A stretch of DNA of 64,000 bases from Pararhodobacter zhoushanensis (GCF_025949695.1 NZ_JAPDFL010000001.1:4033501-4097500); one strand, 5' to 3'. Shown: positions 39,275-48,279, counted from the first letter of the stretch. Translations and numbers: made by a program. The notes: generated by a model from the letters alone, not told the origin.

Positions 39275-39455
39275 CTTCAAGGATTGCCTTGACGTTCCAC
39301 GCGGTCCGCATCAGCCCGGCAACTTAAGACTCGATCACGCTTTGCACGACAGCAGTGGCGCTGCGCTCGGTGATGCCCGGCGTCTCACCCCGGCTCACCT
39401 GAGGCAGGGCATCGCCGACCGTTATCGACCGCCACGTCGCTTCTAGTTCCGCCTT
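39275..39455 (-). pseudogene. remnant of phage distal structural gene
   Basis: On the minus strand it reads GDALPQVSRGETPGITERSA...VAGLMRTAWNVKAILEGYRL, closely matching the C-terminal part of the phage protein at 44526-44927 (GDAMPQVNWGDTPGITEGSA...VAGPMQTAWNAEAILAGQGL). An in-frame stop interrupts it. It lies 105 bp from the tRNA fragment, so it looks like the end of a lost related prophage. Confidence 0.85.
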
Positions 39456-40239
39456 GGCGTCGTGTCCGGCTCACTCATCACATCGTCGCGAAGGGCGGAG
39501 AGCAAACCTTCCTCGCCCTGAATCCCACCGCCACGCAATCGGCATTCCTGCTCACTGCGGACCTTCGACCCAGGCGCGAGGCATGACCGGCCTCAGCCCG
39601 AACCGGCAGTTATTCCCTGAAAAACAAAGTTCTGATTTAGGTCGCAGCCCCCTTTTGAGCAAGCCATCGCTGGGAGCGAGACTACCATTTGAGTTTCCGG
39701 CTTCTGTGCCTTCATGGTGAAGGAGTGGAGCCAGAGAAGATTGCGCGCATCCAGAACCTGAACTCGGCCACGATCCAAAAGATACTTCAACAGTACCACG
39801 GCAAAGAGGGGCGTATTGCCGGACCTACGGAAGTAGGGAGCTGACTGTTTGCAGATGCTGTCACATCGAAACCAGCCCTGCGCGGATTGGTTGCGTCACC
39901 TTATCGAAGGTGAATCACGATCCGGGGGCCTGTCGCCGCCCCTGGAAACCCAGCTCGTCAGACGTCGACATTTGCCTCTCCACCGACACCGAACCATACA
40001 TGAAGGTCCGGCGGCCTGGCACGCGGCGCTGAAGTGCTGAGAGGTGGCTAGAACTTGTTGCACTTCACCTCACCTGTCTCTACACCTTGTGCAGTAGATC
40101 CTGTTCCGACCTGTGACCCACGCGCCATATGCCCGCTCTGAGCGCCGCCAGAACGTCTTTTGTTCTTGTTGTGTTCACGCTTGGCGTGTAGCAATCCTAG
40201 AAAAAAGGTTCAGGCCCCTCAGCACAGGAAACCCTATCC
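39456..40239. other. 784-bp region with gene remnants only
   Basis: No complete recognisable gene. A 51-codon plus-strand reading frame at 39689-39844 (LSFRLLCLHGEGVEPEKIARIQNL..ATIQKILQQYHG) looks like a helix-turn-helix fragment without a proper start. The last part should contain the promoter of the methyltransferase-McrBC operon; AGGAAA at about 40227 is the ribosome binding site for the ATG at 40240. Confidence 0.5.
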
Positions 40240-41265
40240 ATGAATTCAGTCGCTTCATCTGCTCTCAGTCCTGAGACCGACTCCGCCGACTCCCCATCAT
40301 CCTCCAGCAGCAACCCGTCCCGCTACGGCTACTCATCCTCTACAGGGCACTTTGCCGGATTGATGCACGGCGATTCCGCAACAATGCTGAAGAGCCTGCC
40401 GGATGACGTTTTCAACGTGGCCGTTACCTCACCTCCATATTTCTGGGTTCGGGATTACGGCTATGACGGCCAGCTCGGTCATGAAGAGTCGGTCGAAACT
40501 TATATCGACGCATTGATGGAGGTTTTTGACGAGGTGAAGCGGACGCTTCATCCCGAGGGCGTCTTCTTTTTGAATATCGGTGACACCTATTATTCCGGAA
40601 ACGGCCAGCCACACGGCAGCGATCCGAAATGCTCATCGCGCAATTTTCTGCGCCGGAAAGTTCGCCCCGTTGATGTTGGCGGATGGGATATCCCGAAGAA
40701 AAGCATGATCGGGGTGCCGTGGAAGGTCGCCTTCGCCATGCAGGAACGTGGATGGACGCTCCGTAGCTCGATCATCTGGAACAGGTGCAATTCCTTCGTC
40801 GAGCCGACTGCCCGCGACCGTCCGTATCGCCAGTACGAATTCGTCTTCATGTTCGCCAAGAGCCGTTTCTACAGCTTCGACCGCTCAAAGCTGGTCGAGG
40901 AAGACGTCTGGAACATTCCCATTGAGCGCAACCGCCGCGCCAACCACAACGCTGCGTTCCCCTCCGAGCTAGTACGGCGCTGCATTGAAGTCGGCAGCCC
41001 ACCTAACGGCCATGTCCTGGATCCGTTCGTCGGCAGCGGCACAACCGTCCTCACCTCGCTCCTCAACCATCGAAATGTTGTGGGTATAGACATGAGCGGC
41101 GACTACATCGACTATGTTCAGGGAGTTGTGGAAGCCGAAGGATTCGAATCAGCAGCGTGGAATGCGGTCACCGACGGTCTGAAACGACCCTCCGCACTCT
41201 GGGATGACTGGGCCGGAAACCGGAACAACTTCCGCAAACCAGGGACGAAGAAAAAACAAGAGTGA
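40240..41265 (+). CDS. beta-class DNA methyltransferase
   Basis: A 341-residue SAM-dependent DNA modification enzyme. Catalytic motif IV is TSPPY (63-67), and motif I DPFVGSGTT starts at residue 261; this IV-before-I order defines the beta class. TSPPY favours N4-cytosine but does not exclude N6-adenine methylation. The first about 30 residues are Ser/Pro-rich. A good SD (AGGAAA) precedes the ATG. It is the first gene of a three-gene operon with McrB- and McrC-like genes (3-bp gap), so it probably protects host DNA from that nuclease. Confidence 0.93.
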   Translation: MNSVASSALSPETDSADSPSSSSSNPSRYGYSSSTGHFAGLMHGDSATMLKSLPDDVFNVAVTSPPYFWVRDYGYDGQLGHEESVETYIDALMEVFDEVKRTLHPEGVFFLNIGDTYYSGNGQPHGSDPKCSSRNFLRRKVRPVDVGGWDIPKKSMIGVPWKVAFAMQERGWTLRSSIIWNRCNSFVEPTARDRPYRQYEFVFMFAKSRFYSFDRSKLVEEDVWNIPIERNRRANHNAAFPSELVRRCIEVGSPPNGHVLDPFVGSGTTVLTSLLNHRNVVGIDMSGDYIDYVQGVVEAEGFESAAWNAVTDGLKRPSALWDDWAGNRNNFRKPGTKKKQE

Positions 41266-41268
41266 TGC

Positions 41269-42855
41269 GTGCAGTATTTCGACATACCCACCATAAAGGC
41301 GTCCATCGAAGCCCTTAAAGGGATCAGCGCCAACTGGCTGATCCCGGCGTTCGTCTTCGCCGCGAATGATGTTGGAACAGGCGAACTGGTTGATATGTCG
41401 AAGAGTCGGGGGACCGACCAGTTCCTCGACAATTACTTCAATGGCAGCCTGATCGGCTTTCCGCCCTTCAGGAGCGGAAACAATCTGCTGCGTCCCCGTC
41501 TCAAGGGCGTCAAACAGGAGTTCCCCGGTGACGATGTGATCCGGCAGGACACGAAGATGTGGGGCAACTTGTTCTCCAGTCGCGGATACCGCGAGATGCG
41601 TCAGCGCGGGGAACTGGAAGGTGAGAAAGCGACGGTGCGCTTGACCGATGCCTTTCAGCCCGCCTTCGAAGGTGCAATCCCTGCGGCGTTTCAGTTCGAG
41701 GATTTCCTAGTCTGGCTGTTCGCCTTCTCAGGCTTCCCGGATGAAATCTCATCATGGCAAGTGCTGTACGACCATCTTGTGACGACCGTTCTGGAACTGC
41801 ACGAGTTTCAGGAGCCGTACCGGGGCCGCTTCAAGCTGACGCCGGGCCGTGCCTGGCCGCAAACCATTGCGGCCCGTCCCGATAATGGTGTGTTTCAGGA
41901 AGAGCTTGCCCCCGCCCAGAAAGCGTTTCTCGCCGCGCCCGCTCCAGAACCTGCGCCCGAAGAGGAAGAAAAGAAACGCCGCCTGAGTCCCGATGACTGG
42001 GTTCTCGCAAAGATACGCAGCGCCATTGCGAAAGATAGCGGGCGCTCATTCCTCCTTGCTGGACCGCCGGGAACAGGCAAAACGCGCTACGCGCATGACA
42101 TTGCCGAGTTTCTTGCGGACGGGGACGAAGATCGCACGCACTTTTTGCAGTTTCATCCGGCCTTCGGCTATGACGACTTCGTTGAAGGGTTCCGTCCGGC
42201 GGTGCCCGATGGCGAGGGTGATGAAAAAGCCTCAACGGGCGTCACCTACATTCTTGACCAGCGGCATTTCCTGAAATTTGCCGACAAGGCTCGCCAGAAC
42301 CCTGAGAAGCTATACGTTCTGGTGATAGACGAACTTAACCGGGGTGATGTTGCGCGCATTTTTGGCGAATTGCTGACATACCTAGAGCTGGATTACCGTG
42401 GAAAGGAGTTCAAGCTCGCCATTTCAGGCAAGCCCACGTCGCTGCCCCGAAATCTGATTGTCCTAGCGACCGCCAACCCCTTTGACCGCTCGGTCACCGA
42501 TCTGGATGACGCGCTTCTCCGGCGTTTTATCGTTATACTGATGGAGCCGGACAAATCGGCCCTCGAGCGCTACCTGAAGGAGAAGGGCGTCGAACAGCGC
42601 GTTCTGTCACGGACGCTCAGGCTATTCGACATTCTGAAAGATGCGTTCCCCGCCGGGTTCGGTCACACGAATTTCCTCGGGGTCACAACCATGGAAGACC
42701 TTGATGATGTTTGGACGGGGCGGGTGCAGCTCGGACTACAGCGCACGCTCCTGCATGACACGCAGAGATTCGAGGCCCTGCGCGGCGAAATCGAGCAACT
42801 GCTTAAAATAGACGAGGAAGCCGAAGCCGCCGGCCAAGACGACGAAGAGGCATAG
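41269..42855 (+). CDS. McrB-like AAA+ GTPase/ATPase
   Basis: A 528-residue protein. The N-terminal about 220 residues would be the DNA-recognition part; the C-terminal half is an AAA+ motor of McrB type. Walker A is GPPGTGKT (265-272), Walker B with the family signature is LVIDELNRGD (about 350), and NPFDRSVTDLDDALLRRF is the sensor region. In McrBC, McrB hydrolyses GTP, translocates DNA and activates the McrC nuclease. The GTG start lies directly after the methyltransferase stop. Confidence 0.92.
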   Translation: MQYFDIPTIKASIEALKGISANWLIPAFVFAANDVGTGELVDMSKSRGTDQFLDNYFNGSLIGFPPFRSGNNLLRPRLKGVKQEFPGDDVIRQDTKMWGNLFSSRGYREMRQRGELEGEKATVRLTDAFQPAFEGAIPAAFQFEDFLVWLFAFSGFPDEISSWQVLYDHLVTTVLELHEFQEPYRGRFKLTPGRAWPQTIAARPDNGVFQEELAPAQKAFLAAPAPEPAPEEEEKKRRLSPDDWVLAKIRSAIAKDSGRSFLLAGPPGTGKTRYAHDIAEFLADGDEDRTHFLQFHPAFGYDDFVEGFRPAVPDGEGDEKASTGVTYILDQRHFLKFADKARQNPEKLYVLVIDELNRGDVARIFGELLTYLELDYRGKEFKLAISGKPTSLPRNLIVLATANPFDRSVTDLDDALLRRFIVILMEPDKSALERYLKEKGVEQRVLSRTLRLFDILKDAFPAGFGHTNFLGVTTMEDLDDVWTGRVQLGLQRTLLHDTQRFEALRGEIEQLLKIDEEAEAAGQDDEEA

Positions 42856-42865
42856 GGGGTATGGT

Positions 42866-44122
42866 ATGACCGCCCCGGCTCGTGTCATCGAAATCCAGGA
42901 ACGCGGCTGGCGTTACTTTCCGCGCACCGATCTGGCCGACAAACATGGCAGCTCTCTGATCCTGCCGGAAACACGCAAACTTCAGGCCGTCGAGATCACG
43001 GATGTGCCTAACGGTGCGCGGCTAATGGCCTTGGGTTTGATCGGCTATCTGCCGCTGACCAGCGCGATCACGCTTAACATTGTTCCCAAGTTCCCGATCC
43101 AGAACCTCTGGACGATGCTGGAGGTGGGCGGGGAGTCCTATGCCCGCATACTTCCGACGCTGCGCCGCTATCAGACCACTTCAAACCCCGCGCCGATCCA
43201 GCTTCTTGCGCGCAGTTTCTGCCATTATCTGAAAAACGCCCTCTCCGCAGGGTTTGAGCGTTCATACTACAGCAGGACTGTGAACGGCTATTACAAGCCC
43301 CGCGTCGAGTTTGGACAGACGATTGGCAGCTATCTCTCGCGGGGTAATCCGGTCGAAACCGTATCAAGCGTTTTCGAGTTCGGCATCGACAGTCCTATTA
43401 ATCGCATCGTTAAGGCCGCTTGCCTGCGTTTTTCGGCAATCATGCCGCGGGCAGCGGATTGGGACGAAGACAGAAAGCTCATCGGCTTTGCGCTCGACGC
43501 CTTGCAACGTGTGCGGGCGCAGGAGCCAGGCATCCATGACTTCACACTCGATCAAACCGTGTCGTTTCGACTGCGGGCACATTATTCGGGCCTACTGCGG
43601 GTCTACCAGCTACTCCTGACTGGAGGCGGGATTGCCTTCACGTTCGAGCCAGGCGGAAAGGAATTACCTTCATTTCTGTTCAATCTTGAAGATATCTTCG
43701 AGCGATTTATCCGGCAGACTTTCCTTATCGCGTTACGCGAAAGGAACATCGCTGTTCTGGACGGGAACAAGCATATGGGGCGCTTGTTTGAGGACAACAG
43801 ATCTTTTCCGACCAAATCCGATTTAATCTTCCGATACGGCAAAAGAAACGTCATCGGGCTTGGGGAAGTGAAGTACAAACCCAAGCTCAAGGAAATCGAC
43901 CGCTACCAGATTATCAGCCATGTTACAGCCGCCAAGGCGCCGCTTGGCATCCTGTTTTCTCCAGCCAATGAAGGCGAAAGCCAAAAGCTGGAGCGCCTTG
44001 GGCGGCTTTCTACGGGCGCACAGTTTTACCACTATCGCGTCGATATCCAGGGCGACATTCGCGCAGCCCAGGCACAGATGGTTGCTGACGTCAGTGCGCT
44101 TCTGAATACTCCAGATGCCTAA
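42866..44122 (+). CDS. McrC-like endonuclease subunit
   Basis: A 418-residue protein of the McrC family. The N-terminal region matches the McrB-binding part (ALGLIGYLPLTSAITLNIVPKFP). A PD-(D/E)xK nuclease core follows with D319 in PTKSDLIF and E334-V-K336 in LGEVKYK. It would cut DNA when activated by the McrB protein encoded 10 bp upstream. Nothing looks truncated. Confidence 0.92.
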   Translation: MTAPARVIEIQERGWRYFPRTDLADKHGSSLILPETRKLQAVEITDVPNGARLMALGLIGYLPLTSAITLNIVPKFPIQNLWTMLEVGGESYARILPTLRRYQTTSNPAPIQLLARSFCHYLKNALSAGFERSYYSRTVNGYYKPRVEFGQTIGSYLSRGNPVETVSSVFEFGIDSPINRIVKAACLRFSAIMPRAADWDEDRKLIGFALDALQRVRAQEPGIHDFTLDQTVSFRLRAHYSGLLRVYQLLLTGGGIAFTFEPGGKELPSFLFNLEDIFERFIRQTFLIALRERNIAVLDGNKHMGRLFEDNRSFPTKSDLIFRYGKRNVIGLGEVKYKPKLKEIDRYQIISHVTAAKAPLGILFSPANEGESQKLERLGRLSTGAQFYHYRVDIQGDIRAAQAQMVADVSALLNTPDA

Positions 44123-44124
44123 CC

Positions 44125-44256
44125 ATGCTACACGACGCCATAGATGACCTGTTGGGGGTGCCGCACCGCAGCAACCTGTTGCATCTTGTGCGGCGGCTAT
44201 GGGCCGTGAGTGAACAGCAGGCGTTGTCGATACACGGATCGTTATCGACATCCTAG
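44125..44256 (+). CDS. possible small ORF after mcrC
   Basis: A 43-codon frame (MLHDAIDDLLGVPHRS...) begins 3 bp after the McrC stop. It has no clear SD or recognised family and could be a fragment. The 269 bp that follow, up to the first phage stop codon at 44526, show no gene. Confidence 0.25.
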   Translation: MLHDAIDDLLGVPHRSNLLHLVRRLWAVSEQQALSIHGSLSTS

Positions 44257-44525
44257 CCAGACGTCACGAGCACCTTCGCCCTCTCATCACCCCGAAGACC
44301 GTTCACACTCTTCGCGAGTAGCTCCCCAAGTACGGCGGGTGCATTTCACCAGCCGCCCATGATCGGGTTATGCTCGCGGGCCGTCTCCGACGGCCGCACG
44401 CGGCAGGCCGCTGCCGGTTGAACGCCATGAACGTGCCCGCGTCGCAGCAGAGCTGTTCCGCCACCCTCTTCAACCCACGCGCCGCCAGCCCGCTGCCCGG
44501 CGCTAGAATGGCGCAAGGGTATCGC

Positions 44526-44927
44526 TCAAATCTCCGGGTCGGGCACAAACTGGAGGCCTTGCCCGGCAAGGATTGCCTCGGCGTTCCACGCGGTTTGCAT
44601 CGGCCCGGCGACCGAGAACACGCTCATGCTCTGCGCGGCTGCGATCGCGCTGCCCTCTGTGATGCCCGGCGTATCTCCCCAGTTGACCTGCGGCATGGCA
44701 TCGCCAGCCGCCATCAGCCGCCACATGGCTTCCAACTCGGACGTAGCGCTCATGTCCTGCATGAGCCGGTGCGTGGGCGGGGTTTCAAACGTGGCGCTGG
44801 GGTCTTTCGCGCAGACCTTCCGGCCTTGGGTGAAACTGTTCGGCCCCCGACCCATCGCCTGAAAGACGATGGACAGCTTGTCGGCCTGAGCCTCGGGAAC
44901 AATGATGATGCACGGTACTTGGGCCAT
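44526..44927 (-). CDS. phage distal structural/hypothetical protein
   Basis: A 133-residue protein starting MAQVPCIIIVPEAQADKL, the last gene of the phage late operon. The function is unknown, but a decayed copy sits beside the tRNA fragment at 39275-39455, so this gene type tends to lie at the phage end. It contains MWRLMAAGDAMPQVNWGDTPGITEG. The start is one base from the stop of the LamG-like gene. Confidence 0.72.
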   Translation of the reverse strand: MAQVPCIIIVPEAQADKLSIVFQAMGRGPNSFTQGRKVCAKDPSATFETPPTHRLMQDMSATSELEAMWRLMAAGDAMPQVNWGDTPGITEGSAIAAAQSMSVFSVAGPMQTAWNAEAILAGQGLQFVPDPEI

Positions 44928-44928
44928 G

Positions 44929-46065
44929 TCAGGCGCTCCAATGGTTGTGAAGTTTGAGAATTTCGGCAGGGGTCGCTGCGCGGTCGATGACAAGAGCGTC
45001 GGAAATTTGGCCGGACCAGAAGCCGGTAGCCGTGCCTCCCGAGTTGAGGGCGCCGATTGCCATGTCAACGGTGGTGTTCACCGATCCAACCTGTGCATCG
45101 GAGTACACCTCTGACCCGTCGAGATAGAGTTTAACGGTGGTGCCGTCCCAACTCACCGCACCTGCATGCCATGCGTTGCGAAGGTCAGGCCCGGCTGAGA
45201 GGACACTTGCGCTTTGCAAGCCAACCCCCGCCGCCAGCCTGCCTGACGAGTCCAGAACCAGCCGCGCATGTCCGTTCGGCCCGAGGGTGCATCCGAGTAA
45301 GGCCCTGTTTGGCGCGTCTCCATTGAACCGCGACATAATCGTGCCACTCAGACCCAGCTTGAGCGTCGTCATCAGCCGGTCGTCGCTGCCGTCGAAGGAA
45401 AGGCCGGTGCTCTGGTAGGTCGGGCGAGCGCCTGCCGTTGGCTGCACGCCGTGGTAGCCAGGGATTTCGCGCACCGACATGTTGTCGATCTCGACATACT
45501 GTCCCGGCGCGGTCGGTATGGCGGTGCAGCCGACGTACATAGTTTCCGCCGTTGCTATGAAAACTTCGTTCAGATCGAACGAGCTCGACATGATCAGCCC
45601 CGACGCAAGCGCTGCGTTCGCGGCGAGCCGGTTTGAGATATTGCCGACAGTTCCCGTAAAGCCCGTCTGGGTCACACGGTAGAACCCGCCAACCACAAGG
45701 CCGGTGATCTCTTGAGACACGCCCATAACTGCCGCCGACGCTGCCGTTACACGGATACGACCACCAACCGAGGTGATAACCTCCGACCCTCGCGCCGCCG
45801 ACCAACCGGCGACAGCGCTGCCGTCGCCGTTGATCAACTTCTCAGGCCCGGGCGTGGGGCCGGGCGTCTTGCTCAAGATCAGACCCGCAGGGTTTCCCGG
45901 CGCGGAAACATTCGTGATGCCCATGCTTGTCAGATACTGCGTGGCCGGGTCGCGGGCATCGAACAAAAGGCCCGTGTCGGACGGGCCGAAGATGGCGGCA
46001 GGGGTCCAGCGACGGCCCCCTGCCCGCGTCTGCGTGAGGCCCAGCCCAAGGCCAAGCGACAGCAT
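44929..46065 (-). CDS. phage spike/fibre protein with LamG-like domain
   Basis: A 378-residue protein starting MLSLGLGLGLTQ. The C-terminal about 180 residues match a concanavalin/LamG-type fold: GLSFDGSDDRLMT, ...ARLVLDSSGRLAAGV, NAWHAGAVSWDGTTVKLYLDG, and VDMAIGALNSGG. This fold often binds carbohydrate. The region before it (about 100-220) looks like a carbohydrate-binding beta-sandwich (LIVNGDGSAVAGW-type). The start overlaps the spike-base gene stop (TGATG), so it may be the spike that sits on that base. Confidence 0.8.
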   Translation of the reverse strand: MLSLGLGLGLTQTRAGGRRWTPAAIFGPSDTGLLFDARDPATQYLTSMGITNVSAPGNPAGLILSKTPGPTPGPEKLINGDGSAVAGWSAARGSEVITSVGGRIRVTAASAAVMGVSQEITGLVVGGFYRVTQTGFTGTVGNISNRLAANAALASGLIMSSSFDLNEVFIATAETMYVGCTAIPTAPGQYVEIDNMSVREIPGYHGVQPTAGARPTYQSTGLSFDGSDDRLMTTLKLGLSGTIMSRFNGDAPNRALLGCTLGPNGHARLVLDSSGRLAAGVGLQSASVLSAGPDLRNAWHAGAVSWDGTTVKLYLDGSEVYSDAQVGSVNTTVDMAIGALNSGGTATGFWSGQISDALVIDRAATPAEILKLHNHWSA

Positions 46066-46340
46066 CAGTCGATCCCCACGATGTTCGTCGCCGTCGTGCC
46101 AGTTGCCAGCACCCGCGCCACCCGGAACGGCAAGAGCGATCCCGCCAGCACGCCCACGATCGGCACCGGATCGCCCAGCTCGCCCCCGTTCCAGGGAATA
46201 ACCATCAGATCGCCATCGCCGCCGACGTAAAGACCGCGCGTCACAAACGCCAGATCCGCGTCGTCGCTGGGCGTGATCGGCCACAGATTTTCACCAGGTG
46301 ACCCGTTGTGACGGGAAATATGTGTTGCCTTGTCTTTCAT
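46065..46340 (-). CDS. spike base protein, RCAP_rcc01079-like
   Basis: A 91-residue protein with ITPSDDADLAFVTRGLYVGGDGDLMVIPWNGGE and a C-terminal VGVLAGSLLPFRVARVLATGT. This pattern fits the small spike-base family known from Rhodobacter gene transfer agents. It is followed directly by the LamG-like protein with an overlapping start codon. Confidence 0.75.
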   Translation of the reverse strand: MKDKATHISRHNGSPGENLWPITPSDDADLAFVTRGLYVGGDGDLMVIPWNGGELGDPVPIVGVLAGSLLPFRVARVLATGTTATNIVGID

Positions 46341-46392
46341 AGTGTTTCTCCAAGGGTGAACAGTGTTTCAGGCGCTCGATCGCCACCGCAGC

Positions 46393-46695
46393 CTATTCGT
46401 GGCGAAGGGCGGCACTCAGCCAGTCGGCACAGGCAAGCGTGCGGGCGTTCTGGCGTGCCAGGGCGGCATCGAGGCGCAGGACAGCGACGTCCAAGCGCTC
46501 GCCCGTGAGCACGCCGCCGCGCGTGGTGCGGCGACAGTCCTCAGGCGGGGTCGCAAACACCTCGGCCACAGCCGGGGCGGCGCGGGCCGTGCCGATCGAG
46601 CGACCGGCAGCAGCAAGGCGCGCGGCGTCAGTTTGCGCGCAGGCGGCGCAGCAGATCGGGACCGACAACGCAAGCAGGGTCAACAGTCGTTTCAA
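46393..46695 (-). CDS. Rz1-like outer-membrane spanin lipoprotein
   Basis: A 100-residue protein with TTG start behind GGAGGA. An N-terminal signal (LKRLLTLLALSVPICCAAC) has a CAAC lipobox-like end, then an Ala-rich mature part. It overlaps the 3' end of the Rz-like gene by 68 bp in another frame, the usual arrangement of Rz/Rz1 genes. It probably joins with the Rz-like protein to disrupt the outer membrane during lysis. Confidence 0.65.
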   Translation of the reverse strand: MKRLLTLLALSVPICCAACAQTDAARLAAAGRSIGTARAAPAVAEVFATPPEDCRRTTRGGVLTGERLDVAVLRLDAALARQNARTLACADWLSAALRHE

Positions 46696-46966
46696 GGCGG
46701 TAGTCCTCCAATTGCGCCGCGCGCGCCTCTGCCTCGGCCTCAGCCTCGGCGACGCGCCCGCGCAGTCCCTCGGCGGCGGCGGCAGCGGCCCTTTGCGCCT
46801 TGCGCAGGGCGTCGAGCTCGGCCAGCGCGGCGTCACGCTCAACGGCCAGCACATAGCCCGTGCGCGCCTCAGTCACGGCGGCGCGGCGGTCGATCAGGTG
46901 CCAGGAATAGGTCGCGACGGCCAAGCCCAGGCCCGCCGCCGCGCCAATCGCCAGGCGCGACGGCAT
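46628..46966 (-). CDS. Rz-like inner-membrane spanin
   Basis: A 112-residue protein with an N-terminal membrane helix (LAIGAAAGLGLAVATYSWHL) and a long Ala/Glu/Arg coiled-coil (about 40-90). Position directly after the amidase gene (TGATG overlap) and the overlapping lipoprotein gene identify it as the inner-membrane spanin. Confidence 0.75.
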   Translation of the reverse strand: MPSRLAIGAAAGLGLAVATYSWHLIDRRAAVTEARTGYVLAVERDAALAELDALRKAQRAAAAAAEGLRGRVAEAEAEAEARAAQLEDYRLETTVDPACVVGPDLLRRLRAN

Positions 46967-47430
46967 CAGGCCGCGCCGCCCGCGTACCAGGTGCCGACAG
47001 TGAAACCGGGGCACGCCTTGGGGGCGTATTGGTTATGCCCGCTCAGGGCCATCGACCCGCCGACCCGGCCCTTGATCGCCTCGATCAGGCGGCGCAGGGC
47101 TGCGTCTTGGGCAGGCGTGAAGTTGTCGGCGAAAGCGTCGCGCACCCCCGACCCATGCCCGCCGATCAGGCTGACCCCGATCGTGCCCGCATTGTGCCCC
47201 GCAACATGCGCGCCGATTTCGGTCTCACTCCGGCCAGCCATCACCGCGCCGTCGCGGTCGATGATCCAGTGATAGCCAATGTCACGCCAGCCGCGATCCT
47301 GGACATGCCAGCGCCGGATCTCGGCGACCTTGTCGGCCAGCGGGCGGTCGTGAAACCAGCTCGGACGGGTTGCCGAACAATGCACGATGACTTCGCGCAC
47401 CGGATGCCGGGCGCGGCCTTGATAGATCAT
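46966..47430 (-). CDS. endolysin, N-acetylmuramoyl-L-alanine amidase
   Basis: A 154-residue amidase_2-type zinc amidase. VIVHCSAT gives H17 and SGHNQYAPKACPG gives H132 and C140, with K138 between them, consistent with the zinc-binding and catalytic residues of phage amidases. IGYHWIIDRDG is the conserved centre. It cleaves the amide bond of peptidoglycan at lysis. ATG 47430 has GGAAAG upstream and begins MIYQGRARHPV; the longer frame adds no family sequence. Confidence 0.93.
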   Translation of the reverse strand: MIYQGRARHPVREVIVHCSATRPSWFHDRPLADKVAEIRRWHVQDRGWRDIGYHWIIDRDGAVMAGRSETEIGAHVAGHNAGTIGVSLIGGHGSGVRDAFADNFTPAQDAALRRLIEAIKGRVGGSMALSGHNQYAPKACPGFTVGTWYAGGAA

Positions 47431-47500
47431 GGTCTTTCCTTTCAGGGGGTGCGCAGGATCAGCCCTGCGCGGGCGGGTCGAAGATCTTGCCCCTGCGCCT

Positions 47501-47632
47501 TCAACCGAACATTTTGAACATGACGGGCAAGGCAACCAGCAGCACGACGAAGACCGGGATGCCGACCCGTATGGTGTGCCAGAAGTCGGCGCAGGGTGAG
47601 CGCTCAGGGCGGCGCAGGACCGGGTCAGGCAT
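47501..47632 (-). CDS. 43-residue membrane protein of lysis cassette
   Basis: A short gene (MPDPVLRRPERSPC...) with one membrane helix (VGIPVFVVLLVALPVMF) near the C-terminus. Its start overlaps the holin stop by 8 nt, and it lies just before the amidase gene. It could be a second holin, antiholin or pinholin-type helper. The call rests on position and the helix only. Confidence 0.6.
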   Translation of the reverse strand: MPDPVLRRPERSPCADFWHTIRVGIPVFVVLLVALPVMFKMFG

Positions 47633-47963
47633 CGTCGCCCCCCTGCTGCGGCGCGATCGACTTGCCGTCGATCAGCCGCTCGATCAGGGTCACGGCCATC
47701 AGGCCAACCAGAAAGGAAGCCGCGCAGAGCGTGCCGAGGGCACCCGCGACGTCATCCGGCAAATCGCCGATCCACGGGCGCAGGATGAAGGGCGCGAGAA
47801 CGCCGACACCAAACGCGGTTGACCCGCCCATGAAGACCACGCGCAGACCTTCGCGCCAGGTTGTCTTGAGCGCAGCCGAGCGAACCGCACCGCCGAGCGC
47901 GCCAAAGAACGTGAGCAGTGCGCCCCGTTCATTGAAGATCTGTTGCCACAGGTTCCAATCCAT
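47625..47963 (-). CDS. holin-like membrane protein
   Basis: A 112-residue protein with two or three membrane segments (LLTFFGALGGAVRS; VVFMGGSTAFGVGVLAPFIL; ALGTLCAASFLVGLMAVTLI), fitting phage holins. GAGAGG precedes the ATG. It is the first gene of the lysis cassette (holin, small TM protein, amidase, spanins). Confidence 0.75.
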   Translation of the reverse strand: MDWNLWQQIFNERGALLTFFGALGGAVRSAALKTTWREGLRVVFMGGSTAFGVGVLAPFILRPWIGDLPDDVAGALGTLCAASFLVGLMAVTLIERLIDGKSIAPQQGGDDA

Positions 47964-48130
47964 GCGGGCCTCTCACTTTGGGAATTTCGTTGCAATTTGC
48001 GAGAAATACGCCGGAAGGCGCGAGATCAGCGGAAGCGACTGCGGCACGTTTCAAAAAACTCCGCGAATTGCCCCAATGTTGTCTAATTTTTTGACGACCA
48101 CACCGTGTCTCGCCCACTTCAGGGGGGGCA

Positions 48131-48166
48131 GCCACCGGACCTTTGGTGCCAACCTGGTCCGGTGGC
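48131..48166. repeat. perfect 11-bp hairpin, copy B
   Basis: GCCACCGGACC (48131-48141), a 14-nt loop with GCCAACCT, and GGTCCGGTGGC (48156-48166). It matches the hairpin at 48468-48504 with compensatory base changes. Confidence 0.85.
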
Positions 48167-48279
48167 ACTTGCCATACCTGCAAAATCCTCTTGGCCTTTA
48201 GCCGCGTCAGAGATGACCCTGGGGAGGCAGCAGGCCGTCAGGCTGCCGTCTAAGGCACAGCCCAACGGCATTGGGTCAG

